From Neobacillus kokaensis (lineage in GTDB: Bacteria; Bacillota; Bacilli; Bacillales; Cytobacillaceae), in assembly GCF_014656545.1 (NCBI RefSeq), contig NZ_BNDS01000024.1, forward strand, positions 1 to 64,000: 64,000 nt of DNA, given 5' to 3'. The position numbers and the translations under genes were made by a program. Below, in pieces: positions 1 through 8,290 of the stretch (its first letter is position 1; every line of letters begins with the position of its first letter). Below the pieces are notes generated by a model. It was given only the letters and a program-made list of their open reading frames with translations. It did no database searches and had not been told where the DNA came from.

Positions 1-95
1 GTGTACTTTTTCAGTGGCCTCCGCCTAAGCGCCAAGGAGACTCGCCGGAATGCCCGCAGAAAGCGAAGCGAATGTAGCGTAAATCAACAGCCAAG
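1..95. repeat. GC-rich Bacillus-type dispersed repeat, partial copy
   Basis: A GC-rich stretch in an AT-rich background ends in GCGTAAATCAACAGCC. It resembles the repeats at 43424-43563 and 58117-58262, which share the words GAAAGCGAAGC and AAATCAACAG. It is cut by the window start and is more diverged than the other two copies. It sits directly before a decayed gene, so it may mark a past rearrangement point. I cannot tell whether it is mobile. Confidence 0.55.
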
Positions 96-153
96 TTTAA
101 CAACAGTCTTAAATAAAGACTTAAGGTTATATAGAGGAATACAAAGCGCCTAA

Positions 154-538
154 GGGGCTCTGCCAAGCGTAGTTGGACGGCTTGTTTCCCATACGGTGAT
201 TGCTGTTCCTACGAGCGTTGGCTATGGAGCTAACTTTAACGGCTTGTCAGCCTTACTGACCATGCTAAATTCATGTGCTTCTGGAATCAGTGTTGTGAAT
301 CAGCATGATCATGAGCATAAGCAAGACGATGGACATCACCCTGACCACGAGCATCATCATCACAGACATGAACATGACCATCATCATGTTCATCATCACA
401 GTCACGATCATCACCATCGTGCTTATCAAGATATTGTCATGCTAATTGAAGATGCTGGCTTGTCCGAGCAAGTAAAGGAAACGGCACCCTTTCCAATCGA
501 TGGACAGTTAATGGAGAATAGCGGATTCCCAATGTAGT
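154..538 (+). pseudogene. larB-larC fusion remnant (lactate racemase nickel-cofactor genes)
   Basis: Read in frame from about 154, the segment gives [20 protein letters not shown], then [15 protein letters not shown] and [13 protein letters not shown]. This is the conserved C-terminal part of LarB, the pyridinium-biscarboxylate synthase of the AIR-carboxylase fold. Where LarB would continue, the frame runs straight into a histidine-rich tract (about residues 35-76 from the GTG at 196) and then [20 protein letters not shown], which is the His-rich linker and following helix of LarC, the nickel-inserting protein. A stop codon at 151 precedes the fragment and unrelated sequence ends it. Most of both genes is missing, so this is a deletion fusion and not a functional His-rich metal-binding protein. 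Identification rests on recognised family motifs. Confidence 0.8.
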
Positions 539-570
539 TGTTTCTCTAAATAATATATCCTTCATCCTAT

Positions 571-720
571 TTATGTTTTCCATAGAACAAAGAAGTCTTT
601 AAATGTCTTTGTGCCTGCTCCATAACCGATTGACTTCACTGTCATTGCCGGAATGGCGCCGAATTCCTCAGAAAGAACGGAAACTATTGCTGCCCCTGTT
701 GGTGTAGTAATTTCTAAAGG
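571..720 (-). pseudogene. larC remnant, inverted segment
   Basis: On the minus strand this segment reads [20 protein letters not shown], followed by [20 protein letters not shown] and a stop. TPTGAA and IGYGAGT are hallmark motifs near the end of the LarC1 domain. The segment lies between two plus-strand pieces of the same locus, so part of larC has been inverted. It has no start codon or ribosome binding site. This is a remnant, with the assignment based on motif recognition. Confidence 0.8.
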
Positions 721-725
721 TAACA

Positions 726-899
726 ACAGAATGGGGACCTGTAACAGTGAAAGAGGGAATTCTCAATGGGCAAATCGTCCAGTCTGCCCCGGAGTTTGAG
801 GAGTGTAAACAAATTGCACAACTTCATCATATTCCCTTAAAAAAAGTTTATGAGCAAGTCTGGAAGTCATTAAGTGAGGAAGGAAAGATTTTTGAATAA
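726..899 (+). pseudogene. larC C-terminal remnant (LarC2 domain)
   Basis: From 726 an open frame of 57 codons reads [20 protein letters not shown], then APEFEECKQIAQLHHIPLKK, VYEQVW and a short tail to the stop at 897-899. The pattern of W-G-P-V-x-V-K followed by A-P-E-x-E-x-C and I-P-L-K-x-V-Y is the C-terminal end of LarC. There is no start codon. It is collinear with the LarB/LarC fusion at 154-538, but the inverted piece at 571-720 separates the two. A strong terminator follows, as expected for the original 3' end of the operon. Confidence 0.8.
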
Positions 900-908
900 C
901 AGTTTATG

Positions 909-946
909 AAAATAACGGCTGCAAATAAAAACGCAGCTGTTATTTT
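909..946 (+). terminator. Rho-independent terminator after larC remnant
   Basis: A 14-bp stem (AAAATAACGGCTGC against GCAGCTGTTATTTT, one G-T pair) encloses a 10-nt A-rich loop. The T-rich 3' arm provides the termination tract. It directly follows the larC C-terminal fragment. Confidence 0.7.
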
Positions 947-1003
947 ATAAGATTGGAAATAAACTGATACCCGCAATTAAAGTCTAATTTTGTCTAAAAA
1001 TCG

Positions 1004-1041
1004 GAGAATTACATGCAAAATTCTCGAAAAAGGTTTATAAT
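1004..1041 (+). promoter_or_regulatory. Promoter with overlapping inverted repeat
   Basis: A TATAAT box lies at 1036-1041 upstream of the DUF1646 gene. A perfect 7-bp inverted repeat (GAGAATT, 8-nt gap, AATTCTC, 1004-1025) covers the -35 area, where no good -35 hexamer is visible. This suggests an operator. No regulator can be named. Confidence 0.4.
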
Positions 1042-1087
1042 AGTTTAATAATTTACATAATTATTTTGGCAAAAAGGAGAGGAAAAA

Positions 1088-2101
1088 GTGATAGGGTTAA
1101 TCATAATATTGATTTTGGTATTGTTCTTGCCTTTTTCAGTAAAAAAGGTAGAGCACAATTTAGAGGTTTTCCTTTTTATTATGGGGGTAGCCGCTGCTTT
1201 TATCAGCGGTATGATGGATAAACATTTAATCACTAAAGCCCTTGTCGATCCTATAAATATTACAATTGCTGTATTATTGGCCGGCTTAATTACAAAGTGG
1301 GCGCAAAGTCCGTTGGAAAAGTCTATTTTAGCGATGAGCAAATTATTGACACCAAGGATTTTTCTAGCATTAACAGTTATTGTTTTAGGATTAGCATCAA
1401 GCATTATCACAGCTATTATTGCTGCCATTGTTCTTGTTATTGTCATAAATGTCCTGCCGCTTGACAGGAAGTCTGAGATTCGATTTACGGTTTTAGCCTG
1501 TTTCGCCATCGGTTTAGGGGCAGCGCTTACACCGATTGGCGAACCTTTGTCTACTATTACAGTCAGTAAAATGAATGAAGATTTCTTCTATTTAATAGAC
1601 TTAATTGGGGTTGAAGTAATCCCTGCAGTTATCATCTTTGGTATCTTATCTATGTTTCTTGTAAAACCACAGGAAAGTACTGATGGACTAAAGTCGGAAG
1701 AAAAAACAGAAAGCTATAAAGAAATTTTAATTCGTTCTGCTAAAATTTACTTATTCGTTATGGGTTTAACATTCCTTGGACATGGATTCGAACCGTTAAT
1801 TAATGAGTATGTCCTTGGGCTCCACCCGATGATTTTATATTGGATAAACATGATTTCCGCTGTTCTAGATAATGCTACTCTTGCAGCAGCAGAAATTAGT
1901 CCTGCTATGGATGGCGAAACAATCCGTGCTATTTTACTTGGGCTTCTTATTAGCGGTGGAATGCTTATTCCTGGTAACATCCCAAACATTATTGCCGCAG
2001 GTAAGCTTAATATCACAAGTAAAGAATGGGCCAGATTCGGTGTTCCAGTCGGCCTTGTAACAATGCTTCTTTATTTTATTGTTCTTTTTGTATTTTATTA
2101 A
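1088..2101 (+). CDS. DUF1646 family membrane transporter
   Basis: This 337-residue, very hydrophobic protein has about ten predicted membrane segments and almost no soluble region apart from a charged loop near residues 195-215 (QESTDGLKSEEKTESYKE). The conserved core includes GLGAALTPIGEPLST near residue 140 and a late SGGMLIPGNIPNIIAAGKL segment, typical of the DUF1646 branch of the ion transporter (ArsB/NhaD-like) superfamily. The family is presumed to move cations or anions across the membrane, and some relatives are linked to sodium; the substrate here is unknown. The GTG start follows a clear AAAAGGAGAGG ribosome binding site by 7 nt. It is a single-gene unit with its own promoter and terminator. 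Confidence 0.8.
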   Translation: MIGLIIILILVLFLPFSVKKVEHNLEVFLFIMGVAAAFISGMMDKHLITKALVDPINITIAVLLAGLITKWAQSPLEKSILAMSKLLTPRIFLALTVIVLGLASSIITAIIAAIVLVIVINVLPLDRKSEIRFTVLACFAIGLGAALTPIGEPLSTITVSKMNEDFFYLIDLIGVEVIPAVIIFGILSMFLVKPQESTDGLKSEEKTESYKEILIRSAKIYLFVMGLTFLGHGFEPLINEYVLGLHPMILYWINMISAVLDNATLAAAEISPAMDGETIRAILLGLLISGGMLIPGNIPNIIAAGKLNITSKEWARFGVPVGLVTMLLYFIVLFVFY

Positions 2102-2110
2102 TGATTAGGT

Positions 2111-2152
2111 AGTTGTCCGGCTAGAGCATAGAAGCCGGACAACTAATTTTTT
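2111..2152 (+). terminator. Rho-independent terminator of DUF1646 gene
   Basis: A perfect 12-bp stem (AGTTGTCCGGCT against AGCCGGACAACT) is followed by a run of eight T. Confidence 0.85.
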
Positions 2153-2740
2153 TTAATTATTCTTTTGCTTATTCCAGTGTGAATCACCTGACATCATATC
2201 GCTATATTCCTCAAACAACAAACTTCACTTAGATAAAACCAATCTTTCCTTTAATATACTTATGTTGAAGATCACAGTTATTCTTAAAATAAAAATGACA
2301 TTTATTTAAGGGAAGTCCGTTATACCTTTCATCCTTTCTCAGTAATCAGTTCTTTTCTCCCAATTCAAAAGAAAATAATGGTAATTAATAATCATAATTT
2401 TCAGAATATATTGTTTTTATTTTGTAATCCTTATAAGATATAGCTAACAAATTACTCGGCCTAGAATAAGCATTCTTAAATGAATGCTAAATTAGAAACA
2501 TAAATGTTTATTACATAGTGTCTATGAATTAGCTTTTTTCTTTATTTCTACAAGTTTACGTTTACTTTTTGTATTTATATATATCAGATTATTCTCAACT
2601 GGAACACGTATATTTACCAAAACAATTTTTGTACACATCACCTTAATTGTCCTGTCAGAATAAGAGATATTTAAATAGCAAGGAAGGAGGGGTTATTGCA
2701 ATAAATAATTTGTTTGAAAGATGTTTCATTTATATTAAAA
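2153..2740. other. Long AT-rich intergenic region without recognised gene
   Basis: About 590 bp of AT-rich sequence lies between the DUF1646 terminator and the BNR-repeat gene. No ORF with a plausible ribosome binding site, no RNA gene and no convincing long hairpin was found. It presumably holds the promoter of the downstream gene, but no clear -35/-10 pair stands out. Confidence 0.5.
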
Positions 2741-2753
2741 AGGGGGATTTGTC

Positions 2754-5066
2754 ATGTCAAAAAAATGGCTAGCCCTAATAACAGGGAGTCTAGTTTTTGT
2801 TATTATTCTTGCAGTTCTATCCACGGTAAACAAAAGTACAGAAGAAGCTAGTATTCAAACAAAGGAACACGATGAAGTTAAAGAAATTGAAAATATGATT
2901 AAGGGTCCTGGAAAACGGGATGATTGGTTTATTAGTCAAAAAGTTTTTCCAAACAAAACACTCCCACAAGAAGCCTTTCAGAATGCTACTAAACAGGCAA
3001 AAAAATTGAAAGAGACAACGGTGAAGGAGTTACCAGAGCTTAAGAATGAAAAATGGACATTTATTGGGCCAAAGATTGTTGGTGGCAGGATTGTTGATAT
3101 GGCCATTGATCCGAAACAAAAAGACACGGTATATGCAGCGGCTGCAACAGGAGGAGTTTGGAAAAGTGTTGATGCAGGAAAAACCTTTACTGCAGCCTGG
3201 GATGATAATAATACTCAATCGATGGGGGCTTTAGCTGTAACATCTGATGGAACACTTTATGCTGGTACCGGTGAAGCCAATCCAGGTGGTGGAAGTATCG
3301 TTTTTGGAGGAACAGGTATCTATAAATCAACAGATCAAGGGGATAATTGGGAATCCATTGGATTAAAAGACTCAGGAGCAATTGGAAGAATTGCAGTTGA
3401 TCCGAAAAACCCACAGCAAATTTTCGTAGCAGCTGCAGGTCAGCTCTTTAATCCTGGGGGAGAACGAGGACTATATCGTTCACAAGATGGAGGAAAGACG
3501 TGGAATCGGGTTCTTAATGGGAAAAATAACACAACAGGAGCTGTAGATATAGCGATTGATCCAGAAAATCCAAAACGAATTTATGCAGCAATGTGGGATC
3601 ATGTACGATATCCGAATAACCGAGTATACGGTGGCGAGGGGTCCGGTATATACCGTTCTAATGATGGTGGAAACACATGGGAGCAGCTGACAAATGGGCT
3701 TCCAGTTTCTGATAAAAATTTAGGACGTATCGGAATCGCACTTTCCCCAACACAGCCTGATCGCTTATACGCAATTACCATTAAATCAGATGGTTACTAT
3801 GAAGGATTCTATATTTCAGAAAACGGCGGCGATTCATGGACAAAACAAGAAGTTTCGAGAACATTTTCAAATGCTCAATCTTCATTTGGCTGGTGGTTTG
3901 GCCGCATTTGGGTAGATCCAAACGATGAAAAGCACGTTTTTGTCGCAGGTGTAAACATGATGGAATCAAAAGACGGCGGAAAAACTTGGGCAAGTTCAAA
4001 AGGGATTCATGCAGATCAGCATGCTGTTGCATGGGATTCCAAACAACCGGGCCGGGTATATGTCGGAAATGATGGCGGTGTTTACCGTTCCGAGGAAAAT
4101 GGTCTCGTCACTGGAAAGTGGGAAAAGGCCGTTGATTTACCAGCTACCCAATTTTATACAATGGATGTAAGTCAGCAGGATATCAAACGTATATCGGGTG
4201 GAACACAGGATAACGGATCGATTCGTTCTTGGGGAAAAGATGATTGGAATGAATATTATGGCGGCGATGGATTAAGAAATTTAATTAACTATAAGGATAA
4301 AGAAAAAGTTTACGCTTGTTATCAATATGGAAGCTGTGCTTGGTCTGAAGACGGGGGAAATACCATGACTTATTTTACCAATAAGACTGTATCTAATCGC
4401 CGTAACTGGTTAAGTCCACTTCTATTTGATCCCAATGACCCATCTATCATGTATTATGCAGGTAATCGTGTGAACCGTTCAACTGATGGCGGAAAAACGT
4501 GGGAGATAATAAGCCCAAGCCTAACAGAAGGGAAATCCGAAGATTCTTATCCGTACGGAACCATTACAACTGTCGCGGTTTCTAAGTCCAATGGAAAGGT
4601 GTTATATGCTGGGACGGATGATGGCCGTCTATGGAAAACTACTGATTTAGGGAAGAATTGGACAGAAATAATTAACAAGGTATTACCTAATCGCTGGGTT
4701 ACACAGTTGAAAGTCGATGCCAAAAATGAAAATTATGTTTATGTAACCTTTTCAGGTTTCCGTAATGGCGAAGACAGCGCTCACGTCTTTAAGAGTGAGG
4801 ATGGCGGGAATACTTGGGAGAACATAAGCGGCAATCTTCCGAATACACCTGTAAACAATCTGGTCATCGATCCTAAAAATCGTCATAATCTTTATATTGC
4901 TACAGACGTTGGCGTATTCATGACAAAGAATGACGGAAAGAAGTGGTACAGCTTAGGTTCAGGAATGCCATTGGCACCCGTTACAGACATAGTCATGCAT
5001 GAACCAACAAACACCTTATTTGCCTCAACTTTTGGACGCGGGATATTCGAGATTAAGCTTAAATAA
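2754..5066 (+). CDS. Exported BNR/sortilin-like beta-propeller protein
   Basis: A 770-residue protein starts with a basic N-terminus and one hydrophobic segment (about residues 3-25, WLALITGSLVFVIILAVLS), so it is a secreted or membrane-anchored protein facing outward. The rest is built from repeats carrying the BNR/Asp-box signature S-x-D-x-G-x-T-W: KSTDQGDNW, RSQDGGKTW, RSNDGGNTW, ISENGGDSW, ESKDGGKTW, RSTDGGKTW, KTTDLGKNW and KSEDGGNTW. At least ten copies are seen, enough for one or two propellers in the VPS10/YCF48/sialidase-like fold. No sialidase catalytic set (RIP motif, Arg triad) is apparent, so an enzymatic role cannot be claimed. ATG follows AAAAGGGGG. It is monocistronic and the ligand is unknown. 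Confidence 0.85.
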   Translation: MSKKWLALITGSLVFVIILAVLSTVNKSTEEASIQTKEHDEVKEIENMIKGPGKRDDWFISQKVFPNKTLPQEAFQNATKQAKKLKETTVKELPELKNEKWTFIGPKIVGGRIVDMAIDPKQKDTVYAAAATGGVWKSVDAGKTFTAAWDDNNTQSMGALAVTSDGTLYAGTGEANPGGGSIVFGGTGIYKSTDQGDNWESIGLKDSGAIGRIAVDPKNPQQIFVAAAGQLFNPGGERGLYRSQDGGKTWNRVLNGKNNTTGAVDIAIDPENPKRIYAAMWDHVRYPNNRVYGGEGSGIYRSNDGGNTWEQLTNGLPVSDKNLGRIGIALSPTQPDRLYAITIKSDGYYEGFYISENGGDSWTKQEVSRTFSNAQSSFGWWFGRIWVDPNDEKHVFVAGVNMMESKDGGKTWASSKGIHADQHAVAWDSKQPGRVYVGNDGGVYRSEENGLVTGKWEKAVDLPATQFYTMDVSQQDIKRISGGTQDNGSIRSWGKDDWNEYYGGDGLRNLINYKDKEKVYACYQYGSCAWSEDGGNTMTYFTNKTVSNRRNWLSPLLFDPNDPSIMYYAGNRVNRSTDGGKTWEIISPSLTEGKSEDSYPYGTITTVAVSKSNGKVLYAGTDDGRLWKTTDLGKNWTEIINKVLPNRWVTQLKVDAKNENYVYVTFSGFRNGEDSAHVFKSEDGGNTWENISGNLPNTPVNNLVIDPKNRHNLYIATDVGVFMTKNDGKKWYSLGSGMPLAPVTDIVMHEPTNTLFASTFGRGIFEIKLK

Positions 5067-5073
5067 ATATAGT

Positions 5074-5100
5074 GGGTGACAGTTTTTTTACCTGTCACCC
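5074..5100 (+). terminator. Hairpin between convergent genes
   Basis: A 9-bp perfect stem (GGGTGACAG against CTGTCACCC) with a T-rich 9-nt loop lies between the propeller gene and the convergent yhgE gene. The T tract after the stem is weak, so it may act only partly or in both directions. Confidence 0.5.
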
Positions 5101-5113
5101 AATTAATTATCCT

Positions 5114-7252
5114 TTAATGAATAAGCCTGCTTTCCTTCGCTTTCTGTTTTAAACGGCCGCCATATTTTTCAATCGGCTTTTTCAAAACAAGTCCAAATAA
5201 TAATGTAACAATCGTGATAAATAGAAAGATCGTAAGATTCCTTTTAGCAACATCCCATTGAATTCCTCCGACTGCTTCCCGCATTAAGCTAATCGCGTAA
5301 GTAAAAGGCAAATAAGGATTTAGCTTTTGGAAAAAGACCGGCATTACTTGGACAGGAAAGGTTCCGCCGGCTCCTGAAATTTGCAGTACAAGAACCACAA
5401 TTGCTAGTCCTTTCCCAACATTTCCAAAAATCGAAACTAGTGTATAGACGATTAAGGTAAATACGCTGCTGATCAGTAAACCAAAAATGAAAAACCACGG
5501 TTTCGCGGACACATACGTTTTTAACAGATAAATATCCCCTAATGTGACTATAATGGCCTGGCACAGAGCAATCGTTAAAAACGTAAGTAGTCTACCGGCA
5601 TAAATATGATTCGGATGATAGTCTTCTGACAGCCCGTTTAATTCTACTGGAATCAAAGAAATTAACAGTGTGGCTCCAACCCATAATGATAAGGTAGTGA
5701 AAAATGGTGACATTGCCGAGCCGTAATTAGGGATTGGATATAGCCGTTTCTCCTTTAGTAAGACCGGTTCAGCAAAATAATCACTTTCTTTTTTTACATC
5801 ATTCCGCAATAAATCAATGATTTCTCGAATATCCTCGGATTTTTCAAAGTTCTTGATCTGTTTGGTAAGTAAAATTATTTTTTGTTTAATCGCTGGAAAG
5901 TTTCGTTTGATTAGATCTATGTCTCTTTTGCCAATGGCAATTCCTCTTGAAGCATCAGTCAGGATTTTCTTTACTTGCGGAAGTGTTTGATCCGCTTTTG
6001 TGAAAAATTCACTGGTTTTGATTGGAACATTTTTTGCTGTTTCGCTAATATTTTTAATTTTTGGTGCGATATCGGAATCGTACCGATTTAATATTTGACC
6101 AGCATGTGTTGAAGCATTTTTGGCCAGCTGGTTCGTTTGCTCCAATAATTCCTGCGTAGAAGCATTGAATGCTTGAAGTGTTTTTAAATTTTGTAATAGC
6201 TTTTCTAAATGATCTCTCTGTTCAATAAGATTTGAAATTTCACTGTCAAAGAAAGCATTACCCGAGATATGGTTTAATTGATTGAATAGCTCAATCACCA
6301 GTGTTTGGATTTTTATCAGACCGTTTAGGCGTGTGATGGTTTCCTGTATCGCCTTTTTTTTGTCATCTTCACTAATATTGTCTGCAAGCAGGAGTCCTGT
6401 TAATTGTTCAACAGTTCCTGCTGCCGTTTTTAAATAGGTTAGGTTTTGTTTAACAGCAGGGACAAGGTCAGCAAACGCGCCCTTATTTTCCTCAAGGAAC
6501 TGTGTAATTCCTTCGGAAATTCCGCGAGCATGATCAATAACATATTCAGCGGTTTCAATATTTTTTTGTAAACCGGCAATGATCATTTGAGCTTGAGTTG
6601 TATCAGCATCAGCTGTAGTGATAAGCTTTTCTGTTTCAGACAAATGATCATTCAGCCAAAAAATCATCATCTTTAGTTTTTCAATATTGGGCAGGTTTTT
6701 TTGAAGCTCAATTCCGAGCTGGTTAAATATATCAAATATCACCCCGTTGGCTGTTTTAATAAAATTCTTACTAACCTCTTCCTTTATCCCGCTTGCCCCT
6801 TTACTGGTGATTTTCGGAGCGATGGCATTTATTTTTTCATTTACGGTATAAATAAGTTCTGGCTTTTTGGGTTGATCACTTAAAACAGTCGCAAATTTAG
6901 CGGAGAAATCATTTGGTATCATGATGCTGGCGAAATACTTTCCCGTTTTTACACCTTCGTTTGCTTCGGCTGTTTTGACAAATTTCCACCCTAATGACTT
7001 ATTTTTCTCCAATGATGTGATGATTTCATTTCCAATATTAATACTTCTGCCTCTTAAAATCGCTCCTTCATCGTTATTTGTAACGGCAATGGGAATCCCT
7101 TTTGTATTGCTGTACGGGTCCCAGGAAGCTTTTATGTTTAACCAGGCATAAAGAGAGGGAAGGAATATTAACGCGATGATAATAATTGCTGCTGCCCAAT
7201 TTTTGGTGATACTTAGTAAATCATCCCTAAAGATTATAAAGACCTTTTTCAC
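5114..7252 (-). CDS. yhgE: YhgE/Pip family membrane protein
   Basis: This 712-residue protein has one N-terminal membrane segment (about residues 17-37), a large extracytoplasmic region of about 450 residues rich in predicted coiled coil (TADADTTQAQ, SEDDKKKAIQ, helical blocks to about residue 470), and five or six C-terminal membrane helices (about 500-700) of ABC-2 permease type. The sequence after helix 1 (GIPIAVTNNDEGA) is a YhgE/Pip marker. Relatives serve as phage receptors (Pip, YueB) or as export-linked proteins; the cellular function is not settled. The GTG start follows AGGTGG by 9 nt, and the in-frame ATG just upstream reads into a stop. It is convergent with the propeller gene and apparently monocistronic. 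Confidence 0.85.
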   Translation of the reverse strand: MKKVFIIFRDDLLSITKNWAAAIIIIALIFLPSLYAWLNIKASWDPYSNTKGIPIAVTNNDEGAILRGRSINIGNEIITSLEKNKSLGWKFVKTAEANEGVKTGKYFASIMIPNDFSAKFATVLSDQPKKPELIYTVNEKINAIAPKITSKGASGIKEEVSKNFIKTANGVIFDIFNQLGIELQKNLPNIEKLKMMIFWLNDHLSETEKLITTADADTTQAQMIIAGLQKNIETAEYVIDHARGISEGITQFLEENKGAFADLVPAVKQNLTYLKTAAGTVEQLTGLLLADNISEDDKKKAIQETITRLNGLIKIQTLVIELFNQLNHISGNAFFDSEISNLIEQRDHLEKLLQNLKTLQAFNASTQELLEQTNQLAKNASTHAGQILNRYDSDIAPKIKNISETAKNVPIKTSEFFTKADQTLPQVKKILTDASRGIAIGKRDIDLIKRNFPAIKQKIILLTKQIKNFEKSEDIREIIDLLRNDVKKESDYFAEPVLLKEKRLYPIPNYGSAMSPFFTTLSLWVGATLLISLIPVELNGLSEDYHPNHIYAGRLLTFLTIALCQAIIVTLGDIYLLKTYVSAKPWFFIFGLLISSVFTLIVYTLVSIFGNVGKGLAIVVLVLQISGAGGTFPVQVMPVFFQKLNPYLPFTYAISLMREAVGGIQWDVAKRNLTIFLFITIVTLLFGLVLKKPIEKYGGRLKQKAKESRLIH

Positions 7253-7453
7253 TTACATAAACCACCTAATCCTCTTATTTCCTTTTATTATTTGTTTAAT
7301 GGTAAAGATGATACCCATAGGAGGGAAGGGAAAAAAGGAAGAGACAGAAATTTGTCAAAAACATGTGAATAAAAAATGAAAACTATTGTTTTTTACTATT
7401 ATTGGGTTAAAAATTTTTTATAATATGGGTATAGAAAAGAGGAGGTATGAGTA

Positions 7454-7774
7454 ATGAATATCACCACTATTATTGAATTGCAAAATCACGAAGTCGAAGC
7501 AATAGCCGGAGCAAAATTAGTTTTTGCGCAGGAACAAATTGAAGAAAATATCATAGAAACATGTGTGGAATGCTTTCAGCCGGAGGATTCAGACGAATCT
7601 CTTACAACGGAAGAAGCGATGGAAAAAGTCTTTAACAGCCTGCAGCAGCAAGGGATTATTCCGCCAAGCGTGATGGATTTCTCTTTTGAAATGCCTTCTT
7701 GTGAACGGTTAAGGAGAAAAAACGATCAGGAAGCAGATGTACCGCAGAAGGTCATTCTTACATTTATGGCATAA
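7454..7774 (+). CDS. Hypothetical protein, 106 residues
   Basis: I do not recognise this protein. It is acidic and soluble, with no signal peptide or membrane segment. It has four cysteines: two in CVEC (residues 36-39), one in PSCERL, and no partner pair that would make a clear zinc site. ATG follows a good GAGGAGG site by 9 nt and a hairpin terminator follows the stop, so it is very likely a real single-gene unit. Nothing nearby suggests a function. Confidence 0.7.
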   Translation: MNITTIIELQNHEVEAIAGAKLVFAQEQIEENIIETCVECFQPEDSDESLTTEEAMEKVFNSLQQQGIIPPSVMDFSFEMPSCERLRRKNDQEADVPQKVILTFMA

Positions 7775-7801
7775 AAGAAGTTCTTCGGAGCTTCTTTTTC
7801 T
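7773..7801 (+). terminator. Rho-independent terminator after 106-residue ORF
   Basis: An 8-bp stem (AAAAGAAG against CTTCTTTT) has a 10-nt loop and a T-rich tail. The stem begins at the stop codon of the preceding gene. Confidence 0.6.
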
Positions 7802-7863
7802 TTAGATCCTGTTAATTTCAGGTAAACGGTGAAATAGTAATAAATGTGATACGACTCACTTAG

Positions 7864-7880
7864 TTGAAAATGATTTTCAA
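7864..7880. promoter_or_regulatory. Perfect 8-1-8 palindrome, Fur/PerR-box-like
   Basis: TTGAAAATGATTTTCAA is a perfect palindrome 40 bp before the cupin start. Its central TGAAAATGATTTTCA differs from the Fur-family 7-1-7 consensus TGATAATNATTATCA by one base in each arm. It is probably an operator, but the regulator is an inference. Confidence 0.45.
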
Positions 7881-7918
7881 TTACACTTAAAGCAGAATAA
7901 CAAAAGGAGGAATTATAA

Positions 7919-8260
7919 ATGGAGAAAAACTCAATGAAAGCTTTTATGGAATACAGTGAAGAGAAATTTACCAAAAGGATTATTTATAAAAAAGGGGAAA
8001 CAACGGCCTTTGTCTTAAACTTCCTGCCTGGACAGTCACTCCCTGCACATAAGCATCCGGGAACCGAGGTATATCTATACGTAATTACCGGTAACGGCAC
8101 TATTATCACAGACGGAAAGGAATCTGAAGTGTCCGAAGCAGATCTAATCCATGTTAACAGAGAAGAAGAAATGTCTTTTAAAAACAGCGGTAATGAACCG
8201 CTTAGCCTATATGTGGTATTAAGCAAAATCCCAAGCGAGCAATATGCTAAAAATGTCTAA
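7919..8260 (+). CDS. Small single-domain cupin protein
   Basis: A 113-residue protein consists of one cupin_2 barrel. Motif 1 is visible as PGQSLPAHKHPGTEVYLYV (His-x-His plus Glu, residues 36-54) followed by GNGTI; motif 2 is weaker (D-L-I-H-V at about 78-82, then a small-residue turn). The conserved H-x-H...E could bind one metal ion. ATG follows AAAGGAGG by 9 nt. Small cupins of this kind include sensors, isomerases and dioxygenases, so no reaction is assigned. A Fur-box-like palindrome precedes the gene and a bidirectional terminator follows it. Confidence 0.75.
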   Translation: MEKNSMKAFMEYSEEKFTKRIIYKKGETTAFVLNFLPGQSLPAHKHPGTEVYLYVITGNGTIITDGKESEVSEADLIHVNREEEMSFKNSGNEPLSLYVVLSKIPSEQYAKNV

Positions 8261-8261
8261 T

Positions 8262-8290
8262 AAAAAAGCCAGTGTCAAGCTGGCTTTTTT
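8262..8290. terminator. Bidirectional terminator
   Basis: An 11-bp stem (AAAAAAGCCAG against CTGGCTTTTTT) with a 7-nt loop serves both the cupin gene and the convergent MMPL gene, whose stop codon lies inside the loop. Confidence 0.85.

Noticed and set aside
196-537. 113-residue histidine-rich ORF as a metal-binding or nickel chaperone gene
   Set aside because: Its N-terminal part is LarB and its His-rich part is the LarC linker; it is a deletion fusion within a decayed locus.
900-1087. Na+-I (DUF1646 motif) riboswitch upstream of the DUF1646 gene
   Set aside because: I could only see a terminator hairpin and one small inverted repeat over the promoter, not the riboswitch fold. A covariance-model search of 900-1087 would decide.
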